NCBI GenBank assembly: GCA_026214975.1
Contig: JAOBSW010000300.1
Location: 31,176-95,175 of the forward strand
Source: Gentiana macrophylla
Taxonomy: Eukaryota > Streptophyta > Magnoliopsida > Gentianales > Gentianaceae
Reading direction: 5' to 3'
Length of the DNA stretch: 64,000 nt
Both the position numbers and the translations under genes were made by a program. The notes under the pieces were generated by a model. It was not told the origin of the DNA. It saw only the letters and a program-made list of their open reading frames with translations, and ran no database searches. Below, one piece after another: positions 11,580 through 22,688 of the stretch. Each line of letters opens with the position of its first letter. The stretch's first letter is position 1.

Positions 11580-13190
11580 TGATGACGGTCAAATTATACC
11601 CGTAAAAGTCATCAACGTAGACCTTAAATCGGGACGAATAATATATATTTTATGATAAATCACACGTTTATAGTTATTATTTAATGTTATGTGATTAATA
11701 AAATATAAATTGGTATTTATCCATATAACTTGGTATTTATCTATTAATAAGATATAATTTGGTATTTATCCGTTTTATTATATTTATCCGTTATTATTTA
11801 AATATGATTTATTTTGGGATAAATATTATTTTGCGTAATTTGGATAATTATGGAGGATAAATACAAAAAGGAGAATTCAATCACAAGATAAATCCAAGAA
11901 AATCAAGATGCATTGAAGATAAAGATCGGATAAGCATGACAAAAGCCGGCAACCAATTAAAAGGTGGCGCCAACTTGAACACGCCATTTGGGGGGCGCAC
12001 CTTATTATTTTGCGATCGGCGGGAGTTATCTCTTATTTGTTTGACATTTTGAAGTATATCTCTTATTTAGCTTGAACACCTATAAATAAAGAGGCATACT
12101 ACACGCCATATGTACACCATAGAAATACATTATTTTCAATACTTTTATCAATATAGTTCGTTGTTTTCTTTATTTTATTTTATGTTCTTTCATTACGGAG
12201 TCGTTAGAATCTCCGGTTAGAGATCGTATCGAAGAGTGGGAATCACGCTCGTCTTCGAGGGTAATGTCTACTCAATTATGCAATCTTTATTCGTAGATCT
12301 AATTTATTTCATTATGGAGTAGTCTTTTTGTGTATTGATTTCGTGATGTAGTTAATTATCGAACCCATGTTTATGTAGATCTGAGACGTAAAAGACGTTT
12401 CACGAGCAAATCTGGTTCAGATCTGAGCTTGTTGGCAGCGAGCTTATGTCTCGTTGGTAGCAAGATCTGTGATGTTCTTGATTTGTCTGTGAACGGCTTC
12501 GACTACGTCAGGTTCTCTGCTTTGTAATTCAAACGAGTAATTAAACTTGATCAACTTAATTATTTGTCATCGTAATTTAACATGAGACCCAAAAAGTGAT
12601 TGTTATTTAGGACAGAGATTGAATCGGTGTCTAAGAAGTACGCCTAATCATAGGAATGTTGCTTAGATGAGGTTACGGTTTATACCGGCATCCCTAGTGT
12701 CGTAATTGTGTCAGAAGTTATATGAGATGGAGACTAAAAAATGTGAAGTCACGTAATGGAGACACGATGATCTAGATGGCCTAACCGGAGCTAGATCTAT
12801 TTTAGGGGATGACTCCCGTAGTCAGAATAATTAATCTTAAATGTCTTGTTTTGTCTCGTCGTCAATCTACATAGCATGGGGGAGTAATTACTACTAGCGT
12901 TATCAATACCGTTTGTCAATTATTTATAAAACTTATAAAAACAAGTGTCTTAGTGTCGTTGTGCCCTTTGTTGGTTTTGTGTTTCTATTGTGTCAATTTT
13001 ATTTCTGCGTTATTTGTTGGTCGTAGACCGCCATTTATTTGCTTTTTAGTTTAAATAAGCCATATTTCGTTTAAGCCGAGTCTCTGTGGGATCGACCTCG
13101 ACTCTATCTAACTATACTACGATTGAACCTAGTTCTCTTGCTAGTATGTTATTTAGGTATCGAGTTATTTTTATAACTTGACCGACATCA
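11580..13190 (+). repeat. Ath-1 3' LTR
   Basis: Copy of 2731-4344 with about 20 small differences, roughly half of them one- or two-base indels and many others G/A or C/T changes at CG or CHG sites. TATA box at 12081-12090. It ends at 13190, followed by the TSD ATGCC. Confidence 0.95.
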
Positions 13191-13195
13191 ATGCC

Positions 13196-14532
13196 TCCAT
13201 CTTCAGGTGGATTGCTAAATTTCCTTTTCTTTAGCAATTTCTTGACTCTCCTACGGAACTCTATTTCACGTGGCCTATATTGAGTAAAAAAGTTTTGCAC
13301 ATCCTTAGCCCAATGGCCATCGGAACACGGCAAAATAAAAAACCTCAACATATGTCACGTTACTTTTATTTGACTCAAAGAAAACAAAACCTAAAATCCT
13401 AAAAACAAATCCTAAGGGTTTTAAAGAAGTAGTTCTTAGTTTAAAGTCCTCAGCTCGACTTTCCAAAGATTCCTTGTCAGTTATCATTCTTGGATCGCCA
13501 GACTTTGACCCTCTGAGCACTATTAGAGGTGGCTTGTCGCTTTTGCGGATTAATACCCTTCCCTTGGTTGTGAGACCTAAGAAACGACATTTATCCATAC
13601 CATTTATACACAGCACTTACCTCGGCTCTCGTTTTAGGAATTAGTGAATTTTAAGGAGATTTAGTCCTAGGGACCCATTTTAATCACATCCTCAATAATG
13701 CTGCTTCATTATGCTCTCTCAAAACTCAACGTCTTCTTTAGATTGAGAATTGTTAAAAACTACACAAATGGTTGCTCCCATGGCCAGTAGAAGCAATCTC
13801 ATGCATAGGACAATGAGATTTTAACAGAACTACGAGGAACTCTTTTTTCCCTGCTTCCTTTCAACGACTACATGTTTTCTTACACCCTCTAGATGAGACA
13901 GATATGGGGCAAAAGCTTCGACACTAATAAAATTATTCTTACAAACCAACTCCGGGCTAAGATTCATACTAAGGTTCATGTATAGGCTAACTTATGCTCT
14001 AAAAACCAAAAGGTAGTAAAACATAAGCAAAAAAAGGTAGTACCTTGCCTTCAACATTGTACCACGAAGAATTTAAGCCTTAAAATATATATTTTTTTCG
14101 GAGCCATCTTCATGCTTTAATGGTATTGCTTCCATCGCTTTTCCCATCGTAGAGTAGTAATTCCGCATGTTCTTTGGGTTATTTTCTCGCCCTTGAAAAT
14201 TCTTGACTCAGATTATTGCTTCCTGGTTTCGCAAGCGGAAGAAAAACAAAAGCAGACCGTGGCCGATTTTAACATGGTCTCCCATCTTCTGCTATCGGAC
14301 TTACGGATTAAACATCTGAGGATAAGCAGACACACGAAGTCCGAGAAAATAGAACTAGGCTCATTTGGCGGCAGAGGCGATCTCATTTGGGGAGCGAAAC
14401 CAGTTGTTCCCGATTCTGGAATTTTTACACAGAGCAGACAACCAGAGGGACTCAAAAAATAAAAATAGACTCTAAAACAGAAAACTCGACATGAATAAGA
14501 AAATTATTTATATATAAAATTGACCGTTGGTT
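13196..14532 (-). other. Ath-2 5' interior, degenerate coding potential of unknown nature
   Basis: Minus-strand sequence between the Ath-2 primer site and the Ath-1 insertion. Two overlapping frames, about 13616-13305 and 13351-13196, give a basic stretch (YRPREIEFRRRVKKLLKKRK) and KGRVLIRKSDKPPLIVLRG; a third (14455-14213) is cysteine-rich. None matches Gag or Pol. A captured or very degenerate coding piece is possible, but I cannot identify it. Confidence 0.4.
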
Positions 14533-14549
14533 CCCCGGCAACGGCGCCA
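14533..14549 (-). other. Ath-2 primer binding site, tRNA-Asp
   Basis: On the minus strand: TGGCGCCGTTGCCGGGG, the same tRNA-Asp complement as in Ath-1, placed six bases after the LTR. Confidence 0.9.
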
Positions 14550-14555
14550 AAAACT

Positions 14556-16339
14556 TGATCGGGGTCAATCAGGTAAAAAAATACTTGACCACCATAAACC
14601 AATACTAGCAAGAGGACTAGGCCCATCGTAGTATAGCTATAGTGAATCAAGGTCGATCCCACATGGAACCAATTGTGGATCATCTTATATACAAACAATT
14701 AATTAAACATGTCAAGGACATAGAGGCGGTCTACGACCAACATAAGACAAGAAAGGTAAAGACACGACTCGACACAACGTAATTAACCTCCCCAATTATA
14801 GTCTTTATCGTTTGGACCTAGATAATTTATATAATAAACTGAACTTATTAACTGTCAATCCGTTTGTATCTATCTTAGATTGGCTACGGGAGTCATCCTC
14901 TTTAACTTGACTTAGCACCGGTTAGGTTGCTAGATCACTATGCTACATTACGTGACTTCACCTTTTGGGTATCCATCTCATATAACTTGCACGCTTACGA
15001 CACTAAGGATGCCGATATTAATGGTACACCTCGTCCAGGCAACATTCCTATGGTTAGGCGTACTTCCTAAGCGATTACTCAAGCTCTCGTCCAACTAGCA
15101 ATTACCAAGTTATAGTCTCATGCTAATATACGACGTACGTATAATCAGGTGCTATCAATCCCCAAATATAAACCTACCTAGATAGCATTTGAGCGTCCGT
15201 GAAGAGCAATTCATAAGCCTACCTAAGAGTTTTATATTGGTATTTCCTTTTTACACGTTTTAATTAAACTAAGCAAGTAACGTAGCCATAGCCATACCTA
15301 CTGAGATAATAAATTCAACTAGGTTAACCTAACCATAAAGAAGTGGCGTAATTAACAGATGACAAGGGCTCGGTCGACCGAATGAGCTTATTCGGTCACC
15401 CGAATCGATTTCATCCCCAGATTACATCTTAGAATATATCTCTCAGCGTTCATCAAACAGAACAGATTAAACAATAATTCGCACAGTATTCATATAAACT
15501 TACATAGATACGCATTAATTAAATCAAGTAGATTCATGGATAAATACTAAGTGTATGACGTAGGTTATGGGATCCCCATAGACAAGGAGTCACCACATCC
15601 CTAATTTCATAGCCTAGATCTACATCATCTAGCTATGATTAACTAATTCAAACGATAAAGCATAATTGGGAGGGATTAATTACTGAAAATAAAAACAACA
15701 GAAAATTAAAGGCTTACATATTTGCAGCCATAATAAACTGCTGGACAACTACATTGTAACGTACCAAAGCTATGAATGTAATTGATAAAAAGGTATAAGG
15801 TATTGTATGTATGTCTAAGGTGTGTGTTGGTGTGTTTTTACAAATTTTGTAGCTGCTGCTTATATAGAGGTTTTTGCCGACCTAGGAAGGATCTAGAAGA
15901 TATACACGCGATTTCTGCCGGATAAACTTCAAGTGACCGAGCCGACTCTCTCGGTCGACCGAATGGATAGGCTCGGTCGACCGAGCCCTTTTTTACACGT
16001 GTTAAATGCGTCTCTTTGTCTGACTTGTTCCCCACTACATTCTTTTTGGCGATCGATTTATCCTTTGATTAATGCTCCGATTTTCCTCTTTATTATCTCA
16101 AGATTTAACGATTGCGCGATATTTATCTTCCCGATTTATCACGATCTACAAAATCAGCAATTATCGCACAATAAATCGGTCTTTAATAATAAAAACGACT
16201 AAATACCAAATATCATATTAATAATCACTTAACATTAAATAATAAATATAAACGAGTGATTTAATATGAAATATACATTATTAATCTCGATTTAAGGTCA
16301 ACGTTGATGACTTTTACGGGTATAATTTGACCGTCATCA
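14556..16339 (-). repeat. Ath-2 5' LTR
   Basis: 1,784 bp, starting TGATGACGG (minus, at 16339) and ending CCCCGATCA (at 14556). The minus-strand TATA box is CTATATAAG at about 15859-15868. Palindromes with the core TCGGTCGACCGA lie at 15951-15962 and 15971-15986, upstream of the TATA box, and at 15370-15381 downstream. It is a different LTR subfamily from Ath-1, although the first 50 bases and the primer region are alike. Confidence 0.92.
15951..15986 (-). promoter_or_regulatory. Paired GGTCGACC palindromes upstream of the Ath-2 LTR TATA box
   Basis: TCGGTCGACCGA (15951-15962) and GCTCGGTCGACCGAGC (15971-15986) lie about 85-120 bp upstream of the minus-strand TATA box. The same layout recurs in the left LTR at about 111-142. 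A binding site for a dimeric factor is an inference only. Confidence 0.5.
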
Positions 16340-16360
16340 CCTATCTGATGCAGAAGAGGA

Positions 16361-17113
16361 ATGGATTATGAGGCTTACTATCTGACTCTTGATGAAGAAG
16401 AAGAAGAGGAGGACAAAGCAAGTGATAGAAAGAAAGAAGGAGAAGAAAGAGAAGAAGAAGAAAACATTGATCATCACACTGACGATCAAGAAGAAAATGA
16501 GGATTTAGATGATAATTTGACACTCCAGGATATTATTCAAAGGAGTAAGATTGTCAGTGAACAGCAGCTGAGAGGACCAGCTGAGAGATTAAAACCAGCA
16601 GACTCTACAAGGACCCCCGGCATTGATCAAGGGGGAATGACAACTGAGGAAACTGGAGTTGTAGCATTTGTAGATGAAGCGAAGTCCCAACCATGACCTG
16701 GAGAATCTGGCTACCCCCAACAATCTCTATCCTACATGGAGATTGAAGAAGAGCAAGAAGAAGAAGACTCTGATGAGGCTACTGCACATGCACAACCTAC
16801 CACTGACAATCCAGCCAGATCATTTCATCTAGATATTGGCCCTATGATTGTAGACATGGAAAAGCAAACTCCCAATGGGGAAAATCTCCAAGAAACACTG
16901 AGGGGTGGTTAAACCTCTATGGAGCAGATGATTGAGGCTCTTCTCAGCCACGTTGAGGTTCAAGATGCAGTAATGAAGAAGCAAGGTGATCTTATCAGTC
17001 AGCTGAATTCACTGATCACACAGCATGTCCATACAAATTTGGAACATCTAGCAAGTGCAGTAGATGACAGGCTTAATCCTATGGTTGACACACTGGAAAT
17101 TCACTCTCAATAA
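16361..17113 (+). pseudogene. Cop-1 env-like / extra ORF, frame-broken
   Basis: The first frame (16361-16696, 111 codons) is extremely acidic (DEEEEEEDK, EEREEEENIDHH). The second (16919-17113, 64 codons) is a predicted amphipathic helix (MEQMIEALLSHVEVQD, DLISQLNSLITQH). Another acidic stretch in a third frame (about 16738-16800) links them, so this was one ORF. No transmembrane segment is visible. Position before the polypurine tract and coiled-coil character match the 3' ORF of SIRE-like elements; the related region of Cop-2 is at 58834-60668. Function unknown. Confidence 0.55.
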
Positions 17114-17436
17114 ATTCAGGCCATTGATAAAGACTTAGATGATGCCATCAAGCAACTTGACACAATCATATGAAAGGTCTCGAGGCCACAAATAGATTTC
17201 GGAAGAGAGGCATGATGCTTCCAAAAAGGGAAATTAGTGAAAAGCCTGAAAGCTCAAGAGGTAAGGGCACTGAAAGCACAAGGAAAAGCATCAAAATCTT
17301 ATAGAAAAAGTAGATTGTAATAATTTTCTCTATTTTTATTTTCTTATGCCCTTCATGAATGAATAAATTTTTTGTCTGAGTTTTTATTATGTGAAAATGG
17401 TTACTTATGTTCAGGCTTATGAGAGTTTTGCCATCA

Positions 17437-17452
17437 TCAAAAAGGGGAAAAT
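17437..17452 (+). other. Cop-1 polypurine tract
   Basis: AAAAAGGGGAAAATT immediately before the LTR start TGTTAGG. The preceding TTTTGCCATCATC mirrors the LTR interior TTTTGATGATGGC. Confidence 0.75.
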
Positions 17453-18820
17453 TGTTAGGAACATTTTATTTGTTTTGATGATGGCAATAGAAGCTGTTAC
17501 AGCAAACCTGAAATAAGTTAGAAAAATCTATATAAGACTTTACACAGAGTCTGACATTTTGTATAAGTTCATCGGACAAGCATTGTACTAGGCGATAGGA
17601 TGGCTCAGTGGAAGACTGAAGATCAGCTATGTGAAGGCAGCCAAATACCAGCAGAGTAAAGAGAACACTTATGAACTTACTTATAACCAGGAAAGTCTGT
17701 GATGACCTTGCATAAGTCTAAGAAATATTAAAAGTGATGGAATCTATTCTTTTAATATGGTGTACATTTATATCACTCAAATCAAGGATCAGTGAAGTAC
17801 AAACATACATTGGACATCAGGGATCAATGTAGAAGGAAAAACAGCAAACCGGCTAAGTGAAGGTTCTACCGGCTGACTAAAGGAATATCTGTGAAGAGTA
17901 TCTCAATGGCGAAGTGATGAACAAAATAGCCAAGTAAGTCAAAATCTGTTTCTCCTGATATCTACAATATAATTAAATCGAAGATCAAGCAATTAATGCT
18001 GAATCAATCTAGGACGGATTTTATGATGAACCTTGGAAGAAAATCCGGATTGACAAAATCAAGGAGCATTAAATCAAGGCAGAATCAATGATGATTCTGA
18101 GAATTAAATAGCCAACGGAAGAATTTTTGAAACAAGGAAATCAAGCTATAAATAGAAGGCATTGACAGAAACACATATGAATACACACGAATAGATCAAA
18201 GACCTGAACCTCTGTCAATTTCTCAAGCCTTCATTCTATACTGAAAAGATACATCTAGTAGATCAAACTCAGAGAATAGAGCATCAAATCTACATTAAGT
18301 ACTGAGTGTAATCATCTCTCTGTGAATTCAATTCACCCAACAGAAGCAATTGAATCAGATTGACTGAGAAGGAATCGCACCCTTGAAGTGATAGCTGCTG
18401 AAGGATTTGATCTTAAGGAGCAGTGTTGAAGACTGAGTCACTGAAGCTTTTGTAGCCATAGAGTGATAGTCTTGAGATTGTGAAACGTGTGTAGCCAAGG
18501 ACAATCATACTATTGTATTGGTGAAAGACAATAGTGAATTCCTCAAATCATCACGGGAGAGAACAAGTGGATTAAGGGATTACACCACCCTAAACCACTA
18601 TAAACATTTCTGTTCATGTACTTTCTACACTTACTTTAGAGCATTTCTTTACTGCACTTTAGTTACATTTTGTGTGTGCTTAAACCACTTTGAAACAACT
18701 TTTAGAAGGGACTTATCCGCTGCCCAAAAGCATTTAAAATAAGAAAAGTTTTGTAAACTCTAATATAGTCCTTCACCCTCCCCCATGTGTCTATATTTTC
18801 ACCCTTCTCTGGGACCAACA
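17453..18820 (+). repeat. Cop-1 3' LTR
   Basis: 1,368 bp from TGTTAGGAACA to GGGACCAACA. TATA box TATAAATA at 18147-18154. The start resembles the solo LTR at 25993-27775 and the Cop-2 LTR at 56805-58560 (TGTT-GGAAATAAAATTT followed by TTTTGATGATG), so the three are one superfamily branch but different families. Confidence 0.8.
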
Positions 18821-18829
18821 GGAACACCC

Positions 18830-20504
18830 ATAGTTAATGGATTTCCCATCTCGGTGGGGCTTCAACATTGCCCCTCGGGACATCATTTTCTTTAGCCTTG
18901 TACATGTAGAGGACTCCTCGGGCGACCAATTTTTTGACTTCACGCTTCAGAAGAGGGAAGAAATTGATGTCATGCCCGTGATCCTAGTGATATTCGTAAT
19001 ATTTAGTGATATCGCGGTCCTTGCATTGGTCATGTCTCATTGAGCGAGGATTGGGGAGGTCGTCTCTGATCTCGTACATGATCTCCTCGATTGGAGCAGT
19101 TAGCGGGGTGTACTGCTCTTCTTTAAACTTTTAAGGCCTTTTAATGTCTCTGTTGATGCTTAGGCTTTCCTTGGCCGAGCTGAGCTCGATTTTTCCTTTT
19201 CGCCTGATCGGTAGACTCGGAACAACTTCAGAGGCAGAAAATTTTCTGGCGGAGGATAGCATTTGCTGCAAACTTTCAAACGGTCTTAAGGAAAACTCGG
19301 CTTTGAGGGGCCCTTGATTAGGACGCTAAGGAAGCTGGTCATGACCACATTGTGCACGAGACCTCTTGTTTGATCGTAGCCCTTCACAAATCTATTATAG
19401 TGGCTCCAAGTGGATTCTCTGTTCTCCTGTCGAACTTCATAGAGGTCGTCCATGGTCGTTTTAGGTTGCCAGGCAGACCTGAACTTGGAGACGATCTTGG
19501 TTTCGAGGTCAGCCTAAGAACTGATTTTCTTTGGTGGCAGGTTTATGATCCATGTAGCTGCTTTGTCTTACATTGCCCAACAAAGGCGATACCAATACGG
19601 CCTGTCTCTGGGTGGCTAAGGAGAGTTTTCTATGGAAGGCGGTCAGCTAGTCATACGGACAAGTTTCCCAGTGTAGCTTTGGAAGTTAGGGTAATGGACC
19701 TCTTTAGGTGCCTCTTCCATAAGTCTGTCTTTCAGCACACTAGTCCCTCAGGTGGGGCTCTTTTTTATTATGATCATGTCTATGCGGATTTCATTGACCT
19801 ATTTCATGAGGTCGGCGACCTCATCTGTAAAGAGAGGTTAGCACCGAATGTATGGAGATGTTTTTAAGAGAGATCCTCTCGATGCAGGCGATGAGATTCA
19901 CCTTTTTCCGACTCCCAATCTTGCTTTTACGTTACGGGTGACTTAATCGTATTTCAATGCTAATGTCTTGTTCAAAACGTGGAGTGTGTCTCGGTTCCAG
20001 GCGGTCTAGAGCCGATCTCTTCTCCCAGGCTCGATCCGATATGGAGTGGATATTTTGCTCTCTTCCGAGGTGATTAGTTTCGTGCAACGGATTCGGATGA
20101 GCTGGTAGTGGTTCCTCTTGATCGGCGATTGATGGCAGTAGAAGGACGAAGTCTTCGATTGGGAGAGGCGGCTTTCCTAGCATTAATAGTTCATAGATCA
20201 GTCGGCTTACCCTCCGAACATATCCGTTGTACCTGCAAGAGATTTCGTGTAGTGCTTGCCGTATGATTTGTCTCGTGAGAGCCGGTGAGTATGGGCGGTT
20301 CGGGTGAGACGCTTCGGCCACGTGCTTACCTTTATCTTGTCGAGTTTTGGTAGCTAATGTTTCTTTTGATCTTGGCCTCTTGTCAAGGAACATCCCGATG
20401 TTGGGATTCCCTGGGCTCTTAGGGGGACGAGTTGGAGCTCTGCCCGTCATCGTAGGTGTTGTGCCGGAGCATGGGCAACATCTTTCGTTAGTTATCTCGA
20501 ACAA
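18830..20504 (-). pseudogene. gag: Tat-1 gag, Tat-lineage Ty3/gypsy, degenerate
   Basis: Minus strand. 20504-19932 (190 codons) is the proline/arginine-rich N-terminus. 19867-19300 carries capsid remnants (DLYEVRQENRESTWSHYNRF, LRPFESLQQML). 19120-18830 carries the Tat-type Gag C-terminal block: YTPLTAPIEEIMYEIRDD, then KYYEYH, a stop, and DHGHDINFF, LLKREVKKLVARGVL. The stop at the H-stop-DHGHD site, plus several shifts, make it non-functional. The gene is cut at 18821 by the Cop-1 LTR; pol should lie left of the window. Confidence 0.8.
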
Positions 20505-20718
20505 ATATTTGGCGGTTCATCTAGTCAAAGGTGGTAAACCATTGAGCCGAAAGGAGTCAAGAGGATATTGTTTGATCCATGATGAGGATCCGAAAGTCGA
20601 TGAAGATTCCGGTGAGGATCGTGATGAATATCAACCGGAAAACTAAGATCTGGCGTCTTTAGGCGCCGAAGATGGAGGTGTGGCCACAGATCTGATCGGA
20701 AAGAAGGGCAATGATGAT

Positions 20719-20737
20719 TTTCCGATAACAGAGCCAA
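20719..20737 (-). other. Tat-1 primer binding site, degenerate
   Basis: Minus strand TTGGCTCTGTTATCGGAAA resembles the Tat-lineage TTGGCGCCGTCTGTGGGAAA with several changes. Its location upstream of gag and next to LTR-like sequence supports the reading. Confidence 0.45.
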
Positions 20738-21350
20738 TCGATAATGTCGAATTATCACAAACAAGATGATGCAATGGATATCCAGCTAATTATGTCAAAA
20801 ATCTTTGGTTTTAAGTCATTTTATATGAAGAACAACATGAAGATTGATTACAATGAAAATGGATTGATTTGGGGGATTGTGACTGAGATGGCTGCCTACA
20901 TACCCTTGAGTGTAAGGGATCAAAACACATGACGTAGTTCTGGTGTGCTAGGAGACACTGCTATTTATAGATGATATAGTCGGCATTTACAACAGGCGGG
21001 TAAGTTGTGTGTGTCACCGGGAGAGCTTTATGAGGTTGTCTTATGATGAGGCCGTTGTGAGCTCTTGTTGATGGTTCTTTTGTGCTTTGTCCGAGCAGGT
21101 GGCAAGGCGAGGGTGAGCTGATTGGATCTGAGGTATCCAAGTTGTGTTGCATGTGGGTTGATCATCTTGTTTCAGTAGATCGCGAGAGCTTGTGTTGGTG
21201 CGGCGAGCTCATTCCTTACCGTGACTCAAACTTATGATGGTGAGCTATTTGGGCCATGAGTTCTATCATTTTCTTGGCTTACATATGGGCTAGACTTTAG
21301 ATTCACAGTGTTGTGTGTCGGGTTTGGAAAATCACCATTCATGTTTAATC
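20738..21350 (-). repeat. Probable Tat-1 5' LTR, right boundary uncertain
   Basis: Minus strand contains a TATA box (CTATAAATAG at 20961-20970) followed by the Tat-type R/U5 block 'AAGGGTATGTAGGCAGCC' near 20888-20905, as in Tat-2 and Tat-3. Only one LTR copy is in the window, so the start cannot be fixed; 21350 is an estimate from typical length. Confidence 0.4.
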
Positions 21351-22502
21351 ATTCTCAAGACATCCATAAAGATACTTACATGAATAATTCATTATCTTGA
21401 TGTAGTTAGGTTTAAATATGTCTAGTAAATTAGCTTAAACCTTCTTTGCCTTTCTTGACTTTGAACCAAAGTAATGTAAACACCTATTATGTTACCCATG
21501 TCTCTGTGGACACGGCCTTGCTCACCTTTTCTCGGATACAATTGATCTGTTTCTCTGTTCAAAGATTTTGCATGTAGAAAAGTCTTATCACTGGGTGTGC
21601 GCTTAAGAAGAGGTGTGAATATCTCCCGGTGAGCGCCTGTGGGAAGCTTAGCACGCTTGGCCCAGTCTAGGCATGCACCTGTCCATGCAAAGAATAGCAT
21701 AAAGGTCTTAGTAACCCAAGGCGTGCTCCTGATGCCTATTTTGTGTAGAAAGTGTTATTTTCCATGTTTTACTATACGATAAGCCCTTTATGATATATGA
21801 CATAGTTTTGGGTATGGTTTATGGTGTTTGGCATATGTGAAGACACTCTCACGGGCAAAATTTGTTCACTCACGAAGACAACTCTTAACTATGTAGAGAG
21901 TGTTGTGCGTAGTTGTCAACACATTCTACGCAATTTCCTAAGTAGTATAATGTAGAATGGTTTAGGTCTATAAGTCCTAGGAAGCCTTTATGTGTAATGA
22001 ACAAAGGTGGTTAGTTTAAATACACACAATACATAATTGAGAGTCTACAAGATTAAGTGCACTAGTTTTGGTGAGGATCTTTTCAAATTCGTGATCTGGG
22101 AGATTTAAAGATCTAGGTCGAGTAGACACTGTGGTCTTGAACTCAACTTGGGTTGGACCCATACAACCTTACGGCTGATTGTGTCGTAGTGCGCTTATTT
22201 ACCATGCAGAGTGTCGTTGGACTTGTGTGCAAAGACGCCCTTTTCTTGGTTGTGATTTACAAGTCGGACTTGTAGAGGATGGAGCCTTTATACATACTTG
22301 GTAGTAAATAATGTTGTTATTGTTGATGTTAAACTTGTTGTTATTGTTAGACACGGTGTTCTACCATTTACTCAGTGCTTATGTACTCGCCACTTATATT
22401 TACTATTTTCCCACCCGAGAAGGTGATGCAAAGTTATGATGATGATGATGACCACATGTATTTACGAGGAGTAATACTTAACGATCATGCTTGGAGTTCT
22501 CT
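21351..22502. other. Unassigned sequence between Tat-1 and a MITE
   Basis: About 1.15 kb without coding domains I recognise. The 92-codon minus-strand frame at 21700-21422 has no known motif. There are short direct and inverted words around 21840-21960 but no terminal repeats. This may be host intergenic DNA or old transposon debris. Confidence 0.5.
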
Positions 22503-22688
22503 ATTAATTAAGAGTAATGATACGGGCACAACGGTTGTGCCACAACGAGTGACACAAAGGTGATCTGCATCGTTGATTATGTTAGTTACATCATAATTAA
22601 TTTAGACTCATTATAATCAACGGTGAAAATCATCATTGTGTCACTCATTGTGACACAACCGTTGTGCCCATATGACTCATTAATTAAT
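22503..22688. mobile_element. MITE-like foldback, 186 bp, whole-length palindrome
   Basis: The two halves are near-perfect reverse complements. Left arm ATTAATTAAGAGTAATGATA then GGGCACAACGGTTGTGCCAC; right arm, reversed, ATTAATTAATGAGTCATAT then GGGCACAACGGTTGTGTCAC. The inner arms continue to a centre near 22595-22600 (TAATTAATTTAG). No ORF. The GGGCACAACGGTTGTG terminus itself contains a small palindrome. Superfamily uncertain, possibly Mutator-like. Confidence 0.8.

Larger units (their letters stand above)
2731..13190 (+). mobile_element. Ath-1: complete Athila-lineage Ty3/gypsy retrotransposon
   Basis: 10,460 bp with LTRs of 1,614 and 1,611 bp, flanked by the perfect 5-bp duplication ATGCC (2726-2730 and 13191-13195). 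Order is LTR, tRNA-Asp primer site, gag, protease, RT, RNase H, integrase, long 3' non-coding region, polypurine tract, LTR. Athila lineage is assigned from the protease motif DLGAS, the RT catalytic box FMDDF, the tRNA-Asp primer and the long 3' region. The env-like ORF often found in Athila elements is absent. The LTRs are nearly identical, which implies a recent insertion into Ath-2. The gag-pol frame is interrupted several times, so as read it cannot make a full polyprotein. Confidence 0.95.
1..16339 (-). mobile_element. Ath-2: Athila-lineage LTR retrotransposon, minus strand, left end cut by the window and split by Ath-1
   Basis: Read on the minus strand this element runs 5' LTR (16339-14556), tRNA-Asp primer site, about 1.3 kb of interior, the Ath-1 insertion (2731-13190 plus TSD), 2.2 kb of 3' interior, polypurine tract, then a 3' LTR that leaves the window at base 1. 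The two LTR parts match closely over 1-497 and about 15850-16339. Its 3' interior is homologous to the 3' interior of Ath-1, so the two are relatives. After removing Ath-1 only about 3.6 kb of interior remains, and I find no RT, RNase H or integrase, so it is a non-autonomous or deleted Athila derivative. It sits inside copia element Cop-1; the bases next to its right end are CCTAT, but the other half of any TSD lies outside the window. Confidence 0.85.
16340..18820 (+). mobile_element. Cop-1: SIRE-like Ty1/copia element, 3' part
   Basis: Env-like coding remnants, polypurine tract and complete 3' LTR of a copia element interrupted on its left by Ath-2. The 5' half should lie beyond the left window edge, past Ath-2. 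It sits in Tat-1, whose gag starts immediately after 18820. The assignment rests on LTR ends TGTTAG...CCAACA, the AAAAAGGGGAAAATTG tract, and an acidic plus coiled-coil ORF placed just before the LTR, as in SIRE/Maximus elements. Confidence 0.72.

Noticed and set aside
19352..19867. 171-codon plus-strand open frame
   Set aside because: It is the opposite strand of the Tat-1 gag, whose capsid remnants read on the minus strand; the plus-strand product has no known domain.
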